The notes under the pieces: model-generated | Told to the model about the DNA's origin: nothing | Database searches by the model: none | Seen by the model: only the letters and a program-made list of their open reading frames with translations | Translations under genes and position numbers: made by a program | In this document: piece by piece, positions 7,879 through 16,497 of the stretch | Layout: every line of letters starts with the position of its first letter | How positions within the stretch are numbered: the first letter of the stretch is position 1 | Assembly (NCBI GenBank): GCA_047634655.1 | Contig: JBLIHY010000025.1 | Span: 1 to 23,738, forward strand | Length of the DNA stretch: 23,738 nucleotides | Direction: 5' to 3' | Origin: CANLBN01 sp047634655 | GTDB lineage: Bacteria; Pseudomonadota; Gammaproteobacteria; Pseudomonadales; Cellvibrionaceae

Positions 7879-8287
7879 TTCTAGCTTTTACTATAAAATC
7901 CTATGTTGCAAAATCACGGTTTGATAACATTGGTTTATTAAGAATAAGTTGTGACTCTCGTTCACATAGGAACCCGTTAATAAGCTAAAATCATATGCAA
8001 TTGGACTTGCCATCATCGGGCAAGTCCTCTCTGGCTCACTCATAAATAAAATCCATATTCGACAGTCATACCTAAACATAAAGCTCGGTAACCCCAACAT
8101 GGATTCCATCTTTGGAGTGAGTGTAACCTTGGTGAAAGTTTCAAGTTCGGTTAAACAATCCAAATTTTTGCGTCAGAAAATGATAACTAATTCATTTCAC
8201 GTTAGCGCGCTATTTTTTCTAAATTACACTGTCGCCACAGGTTAATAATAAAGCCTGCTTTTTATAATTATTACGAGGTCGTCAACC
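7879..8287. other. 409-bp gap between sdhB and sucA
   Basis: No convincing gene; a minus-strand frame of 90 codons (7891-8163) has no family features. It contains a terminator-like hairpin (8003-8027). A perfect TATAAT lies at 8263-8268, but it is so close to the sucA start (8288) that a transcript from it would have a very short leader, and no good -35 is at the right distance (TTAATA at 8242 is 15 bp away). An independent sucA promoter is likely but not pinned down. Confidence 0.4.
8003..8027 (+). terminator. Hairpin between sdhB and sucA
   Basis: ggacttgcc (8003-8011) pairs perfectly with ggcaagtcc (8019-8027), 9 bp with a 7-nt loop. It is followed by tctctggctc, a poor T-tract, so termination may be partial or Rho-assisted. 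It is 124 bp downstream of the sdhB stop. Confidence 0.45.
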
Positions 8288-11128
8288 ATGCCAGATAGTA
8301 TGGAACAACTATGGAGCACTTCCCATATTTCGGGTGGTAACGCTAACTACGTCGAAGAACTATACGATACCTACCTTCACGACCCCAATGTTATACCGGA
8401 AGAGTGGCGAGAATACTTTGATCAGTTGCCACGTGCTAACCCCTCGAGTATTAACGATATACCTCATTCAGTGGTGCGCGAACAGTTTCGTCTTCTGGCC
8501 AAATCACCGTCATTACCCATTACTTCGAACAACTCTACATCCCAACATTCGGCTGCCGTTGCCCACGATCACAAGCAAGTGAGTGTGGTACAGCTAATGC
8601 AGGCTTACCGTAGCCGTGGGCATACCAAAGCTAAGGTCGATCCACTAGGCTTGAGCAAAGCCGATTTCGCAGATTATTTACAACTCCATTACCACGGTCT
8701 TACAGAGGCCGACCTCGACGCTGAATTCAATGCCAGTAATTTATTTTTTGGCTATGAGCAGGCACCGTTAAGACAAATTATCGAGGATTTAGAGTCCACC
8801 TACTGTAGAAGCGTAGGAGTCGAAGTTACTCATATTTTTGATGTCAACGAATTTCGCTGGTTACAGCAGCGTTTGGAAAGCGCTCGCTGTAAGCCAAATT
8901 ATCCCAAAGAAATGAAGCGTCTCCTCCTCGGGCGACTCACTGCCGCTGAAGGTCTTGAGAAGCACCTCGACAGTAAGTACCCCGGTACTAAGCGATTTGG
9001 CCTCGAGGGAGGTGAAAGCCTTATTCCAATGCTGGATGATCTGATTAAACGGTCAGGTTCTTATGGTGCCAAAGAAGTTGTCCTGGGAATGGCTCATCGC
9101 GGTCGTTTAAATACCTTAGTCAACGTTTTTGGTAAAAAACCTACAGACTTGTTTGACGAATTCGAAGGCAAAAAATTGGTAGACACCTCTGGCGATGTGA
9201 AATATCACCAGGGCTTTTCATCTAATGTGATGACCCCTGGGGGAGAGTTGCATCTGGCAATGGCCTTTAATCCTTCACATCTTGAGATTGCCGCGCCAGT
9301 GGTTGTAGGCTCAGTTCGCGCCCGCCAGGATCGTCGCCACGATAAGACTGGACAACTGGTGGTTCCGATCAATATCCATGGCGATGCCTCGTTTTCCGGA
9401 CAAGGCGTTGTATTTGAAATTTTGCAGATGTCTCAGACCCGGGCTTATAAAACTGGCGGCACTATCCATGTAGTGATTAACAATCAAGTAGGTTTCACCA
9501 CCAGCAATCCGAAAGATGCACGTTCGACCCCATACTGTACCGATGTTGCAAAATTTGTCGGCGCACCGGTTTTTCACGTTAATGGCGATGATCCAGAAGC
9601 TGTTATGTTTGTCACTCAATTAGCCGTGGACTACCGCTACGAATTTAAAAAAGATGTCGTCATCGATCTGGTTTGTTACCGCCGTCGCGGCCACAATGAA
9701 ACCGACGAGCCTTCGTCAACCCAGCCTTTAATGTACAAAGCTATTAAGAAGCATAAAACAACTCGCACCATCTACGCTGAAAAGCTCATCGCCGAAGGAG
9801 TCCTCTCAAAAGAGGACAGTGAAAAAATGGTTAAGGATTATCGCGCGTCACTCGATCGCGGTGATCAGGTGGCTCAGGGTTTGGTTAGCGAGCCCGACGA
9901 GACGCTGTTTGTGAATTGGAAGCCCTATCTCGGTCACGACTGGGATCACGAAGCGGACACCGGCTATGATCTCAAAAAGCTCCAGCAAGTCGCTCATAAA
10001 GCTTGTGAAGTTCCCGATGGCATTCAGGTGCAACGTCAAGTCCAAAAAATCTATGAAGACCGTAAAAAAATGGCCAGTGGTTCTCTTGCCATCAACTGGG
10101 GGATGGCCGAGTTACTAGCCTACGCCACCTTAATTGAGCAGGGAGCAGGCGTTCGCATTACGGGTCAGGACGTTGGTCGAGGGACTTTCTCTCACCGCCA
10201 TGCCGTCGTGCACAATCAGAAAAATGACAAAGCTTACGTACCACTACAAAACCTTTTTGAAGGCCAACGTAACTTTTACATCTACGACTCACTATTGTCG
10301 GAAGAGGCCGTAGTGGCTTTCGAATACGGTTATGCCTCGACCAAGCCCGATACGCTGGTGATTTGGGAGGCGCAGTTTGGTGACTTCGCCAATGGCGCAC
10401 AAGTAGTAATCGACCAGTTTATTGCCAGCGGCGAGCACAAGTGGGGTCGTCTCTGCGGTTTGACCATGTTATTACCTCATGGTTACGAAGGGCAGGGGCC
10501 CGAACACTCTTCTGCCCGGCTGGAGCGCTTCATGCAGCTTTGTGCCGAACACAACATACAAGTATGTATTCCAACGACACCGGCACAGATCTTCCATATC
10601 CTGCGTCGTCAAGTTATTCGACCAATGCGCCGTCCTCTGGTGATAATGAGTCCAAAATGGATTCTTCGCCACAAACTAGCCACTTCGAGTATCGAAGAGC
10701 TCGCCAACGGTAAGTTCCACAACGTACTTTCAGACCAACAGGTAGACCCCAAAAACGTGAAAAAAGTAGTTTTTTGCAGTGGTAAAGTCTACTATCACCT
10801 GCTGGAATCTCGGACAGAGTCTGGACAAGATAACGTAGCCTTGATTCGCCTCGAACAACTGTATCCCTTCCCCAGAGACGAATTCATCAAGGTGCTAAAA
10901 CAATTTACTGCTGCCCGAGAAGCCGTGTGGTGCCAAGAGGAACCTCGAAATCAAGGCGCTTACTTGCAAATCAAACATCGCTTAATGAATGCCCTGGCCG
11001 AAACTCATCCCGATATCAGTATAGGTTATGTGGGTCGCGTTTCGTCCGCGGCTCCTGCCTGCGGTTATATGTCCCAGCACTTGGAAGAACAGCATCAGCT
11101 CCTGGCTGACGCCTTGAAGGTTAACTGA
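8288..11128 (+). CDS. sucA: 2-oxoglutarate dehydrogenase E1 component
   Basis: Thiamine-diphosphate enzyme that decarboxylates 2-oxoglutarate and transfers the succinyl group to the lipoyl domains of SucB. 946 residues against 933 in E. coli. It begins with the family's N-terminal E2-binding segment (MEQLWSTSHISGGNANYVEE). The central part contains GMAHRGRLNTLVNV, HPSHLE-like NPSHLEIAAPVV, and the TPP/Mg motif starting at Gly365-Asp366 and ending at Asn398-Asn399 (GDASFSGQG...VVINNQ). The C-terminal transketolase-like half has GQDVGRGTFSHRHAV and PHGYEGQGPEHSSARLERF. The start ATG is preceded by cgagg. sucB follows 62 bp downstream, so the two are almost surely co-transcribed. Confidence 0.98.
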   Translation: MPDSMEQLWSTSHISGGNANYVEELYDTYLHDPNVIPEEWREYFDQLPRANPSSINDIPHSVVREQFRLLAKSPSLPITSNNSTSQHSAAVAHDHKQVSVVQLMQAYRSRGHTKAKVDPLGLSKADFADYLQLHYHGLTEADLDAEFNASNLFFGYEQAPLRQIIEDLESTYCRSVGVEVTHIFDVNEFRWLQQRLESARCKPNYPKEMKRLLLGRLTAAEGLEKHLDSKYPGTKRFGLEGGESLIPMLDDLIKRSGSYGAKEVVLGMAHRGRLNTLVNVFGKKPTDLFDEFEGKKLVDTSGDVKYHQGFSSNVMTPGGELHLAMAFNPSHLEIAAPVVVGSVRARQDRRHDKTGQLVVPINIHGDASFSGQGVVFEILQMSQTRAYKTGGTIHVVINNQVGFTTSNPKDARSTPYCTDVAKFVGAPVFHVNGDDPEAVMFVTQLAVDYRYEFKKDVVIDLVCYRRRGHNETDEPSSTQPLMYKAIKKHKTTRTIYAEKLIAEGVLSKEDSEKMVKDYRASLDRGDQVAQGLVSEPDETLFVNWKPYLGHDWDHEADTGYDLKKLQQVAHKACEVPDGIQVQRQVQKIYEDRKKMASGSLAINWGMAELLAYATLIEQGAGVRITGQDVGRGTFSHRHAVVHNQKNDKAYVPLQNLFEGQRNFYIYDSLLSEEAVVAFEYGYASTKPDTLVIWEAQFGDFANGAQVVIDQFIASGEHKWGRLCGLTMLLPHGYEGQGPEHSSARLERFMQLCAEHNIQVCIPTTPAQIFHILRRQVIRPMRRPLVIMSPKWILRHKLATSSIEELANGKFHNVLSDQQVDPKNVKKVVFCSGKVYYHLLESRTESGQDNVALIRLEQLYPFPRDEFIKVLKQFTAAREAVWCQEEPRNQGAYLQIKHRLMNALAETHPDISIGYVGRVSSAAPACGYMSQHLEEQHQLLADALKVN

Positions 11129-11147
11129 GCACCAACACCATAAAAAA

Positions 11148-11168
11148 ACGTTTGCTTAACCCAAACGT
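11148..11168. promoter_or_regulatory. Small hairpin in the sucA-sucB spacer
   Basis: acgtttg (11148-11154) and caaacgt (11162-11168) form a 7-bp stem with a 7-nt loop, just upstream of the sucB ribosome binding site. It is not followed by T residues, so it is more likely an RNA processing or stability element than a terminator. Confidence 0.3.
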
Positions 11169-11190
11169 GAACCAAACAGGAATCTTGTTA

Positions 11191-12714
11191 ATGTCTACAG
11201 AAATCAAAGCCCCAACCTTCCCCGAATCGGTTCAAGACGGCACCGTCAGCGCCTGGCATAAGAGTCCCGGCGACACCGTTTCCCGCGATGATTTGATTGT
11301 TGAAATTGAAACCGACAAGGTGGTCATGGAAGTGGTCGCCCCCGCTGACGGCGTACTCAGCGAAATATTGAAACAGGAAGGCGACACCGTTCTTAGTAAC
11401 GAACTGCTCGCCAGCGTCGAAGATGCTGGTGCTAGTAAAGAGGTGCCTGCGGCATCTAACGATACTTCTTCTAATAACAAGAACTCCACTTCCGGGGGAA
11501 AGCGTATTGAAATCAAAGCGCCAACCTTCCCAGAGTCAGTTCAAGACGGCACCATCAGCGCCTGGCACAAGAGCACTGGCGACAGTGTATCTCGCGACGA
11601 GTTAATCGTTGAAATTGAAACCGACAAAGTGGTCATGGAAGTGGTTGCTCCGGCCGACGGCGCCATGGCCGATATTCTTAAACAGGAAGGAGAGACTGTC
11701 GAAAGTGCAGAGATTGTTGCCTATTTGGCTGAGGGAGGCACTGGTGCCTCGAAAGCAAACGCTGCACAAGCTGAAATTGAAGAAAAGTCCACTACCGAAG
11801 CGATTGCATCGCCCTCTGCTCGCAAACTAGCAGCTGAAAAAGGCATCGATCTGGCTTCCGTTAAGGGTACTGGAAGAAATGGCCTAATAAGTAAGGAAGA
11901 CGTATTCAAATCCGCTACCTCTAAAACAACCACCGCCAAAACCGTTTCGGCGCCGGCGCCTTCCTCAAAGTCGACCAATGCAAGTCCACCCCCTTTAACT
12001 GAGAGCGGTTCTCGGATTGAAAAACGAGTACCCATGACGCGTCTACGCAAGCGCATTGCCGAGCGCCTGCTTCAGGCAACTTCTACTACCGCCATGTTAA
12101 CCACCTTCAATGAAGTTAACATGGGTCCTGTAATGGAACTGCGTAAAAAATACAAAGATCAGTTTGAAAAAGTTAATAATGGCACCCGATTAGGTTTTAT
12201 GGGTTTCTTTGTCAAAGCTTCTGTCGAGTCCTTGAAAAAATTTCCGGCTGTCAATGCCTCTATTGATGGCGACGATGTTGTCTACCATGGCTATCAGGAT
12301 ATTGGCGTCGCCGTATCGACCGAAAAAGGCCTCGTGGTCCCCGTGCTGCGAAATGCTGAAAATATGGGACTGGCTGACACCGAGTCCACTATTCGCGATT
12401 TTGGTCTGCGCGCCCGAGAGGGTAAGCTGGGTATCGAAGAAATGACCGGCGGAACATTTACCATTACTAATGGTGGTGTCTTTGGTTCCTTGTTGTCTAC
12501 ACCTATTCTGAATCCTCCACAGACCGCAATCCTGGGAATGCATAAAATTCAGGAGCGCCCTATGGCTGTCAATGGTCAAGTTGTAATCCAGCCGATCATG
12601 TACCTGGCACTCTCCTACGACCATCGCATGGTTGATGGTAAAGAAGCTGTACAATTTCTCGTGGCGATCAAAGAATTACTCGAGGATCCTGCTCGGATTC
12701 TATTGGGTATCTGA
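11191..12714 (+). CDS. sucB: Dihydrolipoyl succinyltransferase (E2 of 2-oxoglutarate dehydrogenase) with two lipoyl domains
   Basis: Core of the 2-oxoglutarate dehydrogenase complex: accepts the succinyl group on lipoyl-lysine and transfers it to CoA. 507 residues, about 100 more than E. coli SucB (405), because two lipoyl domains are present: residues 4-77 (lipoyl Lys43 in ETDKVVMEV) and 107-180 (Lys146). They are joined by a Ser/Asn-rich linker, and a second Ala/Lys/Ser-rich linker follows. The E3/E1-binding domain is near 207-243 (SPSARKLAAEKGIDL). The catalytic domain ends with SYDHRMVDG, with His478 and Asp482. The start at 11191 was preferred over an in-frame ATG at 11152 because MSTEIKAPTFPES is the family N-terminus, AGGAA lies eight bases upstream, and the earlier ATG sits inside a hairpin. 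Confidence 0.97.
   Translation: MSTEIKAPTFPESVQDGTVSAWHKSPGDTVSRDDLIVEIETDKVVMEVVAPADGVLSEILKQEGDTVLSNELLASVEDAGASKEVPAASNDTSSNNKNSTSGGKRIEIKAPTFPESVQDGTISAWHKSTGDSVSRDELIVEIETDKVVMEVVAPADGAMADILKQEGETVESAEIVAYLAEGGTGASKANAAQAEIEEKSTTEAIASPSARKLAAEKGIDLASVKGTGRNGLISKEDVFKSATSKTTTAKTVSAPAPSSKSTNASPPPLTESGSRIEKRVPMTRLRKRIAERLLQATSTTAMLTTFNEVNMGPVMELRKKYKDQFEKVNNGTRLGFMGFFVKASVESLKKFPAVNASIDGDDVVYHGYQDIGVAVSTEKGLVVPVLRNAENMGLADTESTIRDFGLRAREGKLGIEEMTGGTFTITNGGVFGSLLSTPILNPPQTAILGMHKIQERPMAVNGQVVIQPIMYLALSYDHRMVDGKEAVQFLVAIKELLEDPARILLGI
11200..11730 (+). repeat. Tandem lipoyl-domain duplication inside sucB
   Basis: The unit encoded by 11200-11421 is repeated at 11509-11730. At protein level 58 of 74 residues are identical, and 47 of the first 51. 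The DNA is also very similar, including many synonymous positions (for instance gttcaagacggcacc in both). The concentration of identity in the first two thirds suggests a recent duplication or continuing gene conversion, with strong selection around the lipoyl lysine. Confidence 0.9.
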
Positions 12715-12771
12715 GTCGCCAGCGACTTGATTCACACCAAATATATCGACTGCTAACACTGGAAAATCACT

Positions 12772-14214
12772 ATGTCTGATAAAAAATACGATGTCATCGT
12801 CATCGGTTCGGGGCCCGGAGGCTACGTTGCCGCAATTCGATCCGCCCAGCTGGGTTTAAAAACTGCTTGCGTGGAAAAATGGCTTAGTGACGACAACAAA
12901 ATCGTCAATGGTGGAACCTGTCTCAACGTAGGCTGTATCCCCTCCAAAGCCCTATTAGATAGCTCACATCATTACCACGATGCTCATGAAAGCTTCGCAA
13001 CTCACGGCATTGGCACTGGAAAATTGACCATTGACGTCCCCAAAATGCTAAAACGCAAAGAAAAAGTTGTCGCGCAAATGTCAGGTGGCATCGGCTCTTT
13101 GTTTAAGGCAAATAAAGTTGAATCCATTGCTGGAAAAGGCAAGCTGCTGGCAGGTAAAAAAGTTGAAGTAACCGCGGCTGACGGTTCAATCACTGTTTAT
13201 GAAGCGGATAACGTTGTTCTAGCCTCTGGATCGGTTCCGATTGATATCCCCGTCGCCAAGGTCGACGACGATATTATCGTAAATTCCACCGGTGCTTTGG
13301 AGTTTAAGGAAGTCCCCAAACGCCTGGGTATCATCGGTGCTGGAGTCATTGGTCTAGAACTCGGTAGTGTCTGGAGCCGTCTGGGAGCAGAGGTTGTAAT
13401 GCTCGAAGCTATGGACGATTTCTTATCAGTTATGGATCAGCAAATTGCCAAGGAGACCTTCAAAATCTTCAAAAAGCAAGGGCTCGATATGCGCCTGAGC
13501 TGTCGTGTCATTGGCACCAATATTAACGGTAAGAAAGTCGAGGTCACCTACACCGACAAAGACAATAATGAAAAAATAGAGAAGTTCGACAAACTGATAG
13601 TCTGCGTCGGTCGCCGAGCTTTTACAGAAGGTTTACTGGCTGAAGATAGCGGTATCAATTTGGATGAGCGTGGTCTTGTCTTTGTCGACGATAACTGTTC
13701 GACAAACGTAGCCGGCGTCTGGGCAGTTGGCGACATTGTTCGCGGGCCGATGCTTGCGCACAAAGCCTCCGAAGAAGGCTGTGTTGTTGCGGAGCGCATT
13801 GCCGGCCAAGAGGCCATGGTGAACTACGATGTTATCCCCAACGTTATTTACACCTTTCCCGAAGTCGCCTCTGTTGGTCTGACCGAAGAGCAGGCAAAAG
13901 CTGAAGGCCTCGAGTATAAAGTGGGTACTTTTCCCTTTACAGCCGTGGGTCGTGCGGTCGCAGCAGACACTCAAGATGGTATGGTCAAAATTATTTCCGA
14001 TAAAAAAACCGACCGCATTCTAGGCTCCCATATTGTGGGTCCAAGCGCTTCAGATTTGGTGCAGCAAGTGGCTATTGCCATGGAGTTTGGCTCGACTTCA
14101 GAAGATATTGGCATGATTGTTTTCGGTCATCCAACATTCTCTGAAGCCGTTAAGGAAGCCGCTCTCGCGGTAAACGGCCACGCAATTCATATGCCCAATC
14201 GCAAAAGAAGATAA
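12772..14214 (+). CDS. lpd: Dihydrolipoyl dehydrogenase (E3)
   Basis: FAD enzyme that reoxidises the dihydrolipoyl groups of SucB with NAD+. 480 residues, normal for the pseudomonad-type LPD of the 2-oxoglutarate complex. The FAD fold GSGPGGYVAAI is near residues 12-22, the redox-active disulfide is Cys50/Cys55 in GGTCLNVGCIPSK, and the NAD fold is GAGVIGLELGSVW. The second FAD motif is VWAVGDIVRGPMLAHKA, and the C-terminal catalytic pair is His453/Glu458 in HPTFSE. The start ATG is 57 bp after the sucB stop, with only a weak ggaaa before it. Its place directly after sucAB marks it as the E3 of this complex; pyruvate dehydrogenase may use it too, which cannot be told from the window. Confidence 0.97.
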   Translation: MSDKKYDVIVIGSGPGGYVAAIRSAQLGLKTACVEKWLSDDNKIVNGGTCLNVGCIPSKALLDSSHHYHDAHESFATHGIGTGKLTIDVPKMLKRKEKVVAQMSGGIGSLFKANKVESIAGKGKLLAGKKVEVTAADGSITVYEADNVVLASGSVPIDIPVAKVDDDIIVNSTGALEFKEVPKRLGIIGAGVIGLELGSVWSRLGAEVVMLEAMDDFLSVMDQQIAKETFKIFKKQGLDMRLSCRVIGTNINGKKVEVTYTDKDNNEKIEKFDKLIVCVGRRAFTEGLLAEDSGINLDERGLVFVDDNCSTNVAGVWAVGDIVRGPMLAHKASEEGCVVAERIAGQEAMVNYDVIPNVIYTFPEVASVGLTEEQAKAEGLEYKVGTFPFTAVGRAVAADTQDGMVKIISDKKTDRILGSHIVGPSASDLVQQVAIAMEFGSTSEDIGMIVFGHPTFSEAVKEAALAVNGHAIHMPNRKRR

Positions 14215-14221
14215 CACTACT

Positions 14222-14271
14222 AGACGCTGAAGCGATCCAATGAGTGAAAACATCGGATCGCTTCAGCGTCT
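14222..14271. promoter_or_regulatory. 17-bp perfect hairpin between lpd and sucC
   Basis: agacgctgaagcgatcc (14222-14238) pairs with 14255-14271 with no mismatch; a further 3 bp (atg/cat) can form after one mismatch, leaving an 8-nt loop. No T-run follows (tggataaataaa). It starts 8 bp after the lpd stop and ends 35 bp before sucC. It is best read as a strong 3'-end stabiliser or processing site that sets different mRNA levels for sucAB-lpd and sucCD, or as a partial terminator. Confidence 0.6.
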
Positions 14272-14305
14272 TGGATAAATAAATAACTAATCGACGGAAA
14301 ATCTT

Positions 14306-15472
14306 ATGAATTTACACGAATACCAGGCAAAGCAGCTATTTGCCGAATACGCGCTGCCCGTCTCTAAGGGTGTCGCTGCGACAACAGTTGAAGAGGCTGT
14401 TGCTGCAACCGATACCATTGGCGGCGATAAGTGGGTGGTAAAGGCACAAGTACACGCTGGCGGCCGAGGTAAGGCCGGTGGCGTAAAGCTGGTGGAGTCC
14501 AAAGACGAGATCAAGGCCTTTGCGGAGAAATGGCTGGGCAAACGATTGGTGACCTACCAAACTGATGAAAAGGGTCAGCCGGTTAGCCGTATTCTGGTGG
14601 AAACCTGCACCAACATCGACAAAGAATTGTACCTGGGTGCTGTCGTCGATCGCGCTACTCGGAAAATTGTCTTTATGGCCTCTACAGAGGGCGGGGTTGA
14701 AATCGAAACCGTAGCCGACAAAACTCCCGATAAAATCCTCAGGGCTGTTATCGACCCCCTCGTCGGACCACAACCCTACCAAGGCCGTCAGCTAGCTTTC
14801 AAACTGGGTTTGAACAAGAATCAGGTCAATCAATTCACCAAAATCTTTCTTAGCCTAGCAAAGATGTTTCAAGACTACGACTTCGCATTGCTGGAAATTA
14901 ATCCCCTGGTGATCACCGATGAAGGTAATCTCCACTGTTTGGATGGCAAGATCAATATCGATAGCAATGCCCTGTACCGTCAACCCAAGATCTGCAAAAT
15001 GCACGATCCCTCTCAGGAAGATGAGCGCGAAGCTCTTGCGGCTTCATTTGAACTCAACTACGTTGCGCTCGACGGTAATGTCGGCTGTATGGTGAATGGC
15101 GCTGGCTTGGCAATGGGAACCATGGATATGGTGAACCTTCACGGTGGCAAGCCTGCAAACTTCCTCGATGTAGGCGGTGGCGCAACCAAAGAGCGGGTAA
15201 TAGAGGCTTTTAAACTGATTCTCTCTGATGACAATGTCAAAGCAGTATTAGTCAATATTTTCGGCGGAATTGTGCGCTGTGACATGATTGCCGAAGGCAT
15301 CATTGGCGCGGTCGAGGAAGTTGGCGTCAAAGTTCCCGTAGTGGTACGTCTCGAAGGCACCAATGCCGACGCGGGTAAAAAATTACTGGATAAAAGTTCC
15401 CTTAATCTAACCGGCGCAACATCACTGACAGACGCTGCCGAAAAAGTCGTCGCTGCAGCGGAGGGTAAATAA
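14306..15472 (+). CDS. sucC: Succinyl-CoA synthetase beta subunit
   Basis: With SucD converts succinyl-CoA to succinate while making ATP or GTP. 388 residues, identical in length to E. coli SucC as remembered. The N-terminal ATP-grasp domain starts MNLHEYQAKQLFAEYALPVS and contains KAQVHAGGRGKAGGVKL (nucleotide binding). The middle carries LLEINPLVITDEGNLHCLD (metal and nucleotide residues). The C-terminal CoA-ligase-like domain has NGAGLAMGTMD, NFLDVGGGA and VNIFGGIVRCD. The stop overlaps the sucD start by one base (TAATG), so the two subunits are translationally coupled. Confidence 0.98.
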   Translation: MNLHEYQAKQLFAEYALPVSKGVAATTVEEAVAATDTIGGDKWVVKAQVHAGGRGKAGGVKLVESKDEIKAFAEKWLGKRLVTYQTDEKGQPVSRILVETCTNIDKELYLGAVVDRATRKIVFMASTEGGVEIETVADKTPDKILRAVIDPLVGPQPYQGRQLAFKLGLNKNQVNQFTKIFLSLAKMFQDYDFALLEINPLVITDEGNLHCLDGKINIDSNALYRQPKICKMHDPSQEDEREALAASFELNYVALDGNVGCMVNGAGLAMGTMDMVNLHGGKPANFLDVGGGATKERVIEAFKLILSDDNVKAVLVNIFGGIVRCDMIAEGIIGAVEEVGVKVPVVVRLEGTNADAGKKLLDKSSLNLTGATSLTDAAEKVVAAAEGK

Positions 15473-16344
15473 TGTCTATTTTGATTAATAAAAACACAAA
15501 AGTGATTTGTCAGGGTTTCACTGGTTCTAACGGTACTTTCCATTCTTCGCAAGCCATTGAATACGGCACGAAAATGGTCGGTGGAGTGACTCCGGGTAAA
15601 GGAGGCTCTGTGCATTTGGATCTACCGGTATTCAATACGGTACAAGAAGCAGTCGCTGCAACTGGTGCCACGGCAACCGTCATTTATGTCCCAGCGCTTT
15701 TTTGTAAAGACTCTATCATCGAAGCCGCGGATGCTGGCCTGGAACTAATTATTTGTATCACGGAAGGTATACCGACTCTAGATATGTTGGTGGTAAAAGA
15801 ATACGTCGATAATAAAGGCGTACGTATGATCGGGCCCAACTGCCCCGGCGTTATTACCCCAGGTGAGTGTAAAATTGGTATTATGCCCGGCCATATTCAC
15901 AAGCCTGGTAAAGTCGGTATCGTATCCCGTTCCGGCACATTAACTTACGAAGCCGTAAAGCAAACCACCGACCATGGTTTTGGTCAGTCCACTTGTGTTG
16001 GTATTGGTGGCGATCCAATTCCAGGTTCAAATTTTATTGATATTCTATCTATGTTCCAGGACGACCCCGGAACTGAAGCCATCGTAATGATTGGTGAAAT
16101 TGGGGGTACCGCAGAGGAAGAAGCTGCCGCCTTTATTAAAGCCAATGTTACTAAGCCTGTCGTATCCTATATTGCAGGAGTAACCGCGCCACCGGGTAAA
16201 CGCATGGGTCATGCTGGTGCCATCATCTCTGGTGGAAAGGGTACAGCAGACGAAAAATTTGCAGCCCTGAATGATGCCGGTGTCAAAACAGTTCGTAGTT
16301 TGGCGGAGATCGGCAGCGCTCTGAAAGAAGTCACTGGTTGGTAG
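15472..16344 (+). CDS. sucD: Succinyl-CoA synthetase alpha subunit
   Basis: Binds CoA and carries the phosphohistidine of succinyl-CoA synthetase. 290 residues, normal length. The N-terminal Rossmann CoA-binding part begins MSILINKNTKVICQGFTGSNG; GGVTPGKGG and the conserved GPNCPGVITP and SRSGTLTYE follow. The active-site histidine is His247 in GHAGAIISGGKG. It is translationally coupled to sucC through a one-base overlap. A hairpin follows 22 bp after the stop, then sdhC. Confidence 0.98.
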   Translation: MSILINKNTKVICQGFTGSNGTFHSSQAIEYGTKMVGGVTPGKGGSVHLDLPVFNTVQEAVAATGATATVIYVPALFCKDSIIEAADAGLELIICITEGIPTLDMLVVKEYVDNKGVRMIGPNCPGVITPGECKIGIMPGHIHKPGKVGIVSRSGTLTYEAVKQTTDHGFGQSTCVGIGGDPIPGSNFIDILSMFQDDPGTEAIVMIGEIGGTAEEEAAAFIKANVTKPVVSYIAGVTAPPGKRMGHAGAIISGGKGTADEKFAALNDAGVKTVRSLAEIGSALKEVTGW

Positions 16345-16366
16345 AAATAAATTTGTAGGCATATAT

Positions 16367-16390
16367 GCGGGGCAGCCCAAACTGCTCCGC
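16367..16390 (+). terminator. Hairpin between sucD and sdhC
   Basis: gcggggcag (16367-16375) pairs with ctgctccgc (16382-16390), 9 bp with one G-T pair and a 6-nt loop. It is followed by the moderately T-rich gttaactatttctactttt. Probably a partial or full terminator of the suc operon, which would leave sdhCD to its own promoter or to read-through. Confidence 0.5.
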
Positions 16391-16497
16391 GTTAACTATT
16401 TCTACTTTTACCAAGCTAGAGATGACCTAAGCAAACGAATTCAACCTCTACACACTATATGGCCAACATAGAGACAGTTAGTAAGAGAGAATTGATC

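Noticed and set aside
7891..8163. 90-codon minus-strand frame between sdhB and sucA
   Set aside because: No recognisable domain, spans the terminator-like hairpin, opposite to the operon; likely chance.
11152..11190. Upstream ATG for sucB adding 13 residues
   Set aside because: It lies inside a hairpin, lacks a ribosome binding site, and the lipoyl domain normally begins right after the second ATG (11191).
16459..16497. Upstream ATG for sdhC adding 13 residues
   Set aside because: The family N-terminus MNKERPVNLDL starts at 16498 with an agagaga sequence before it.
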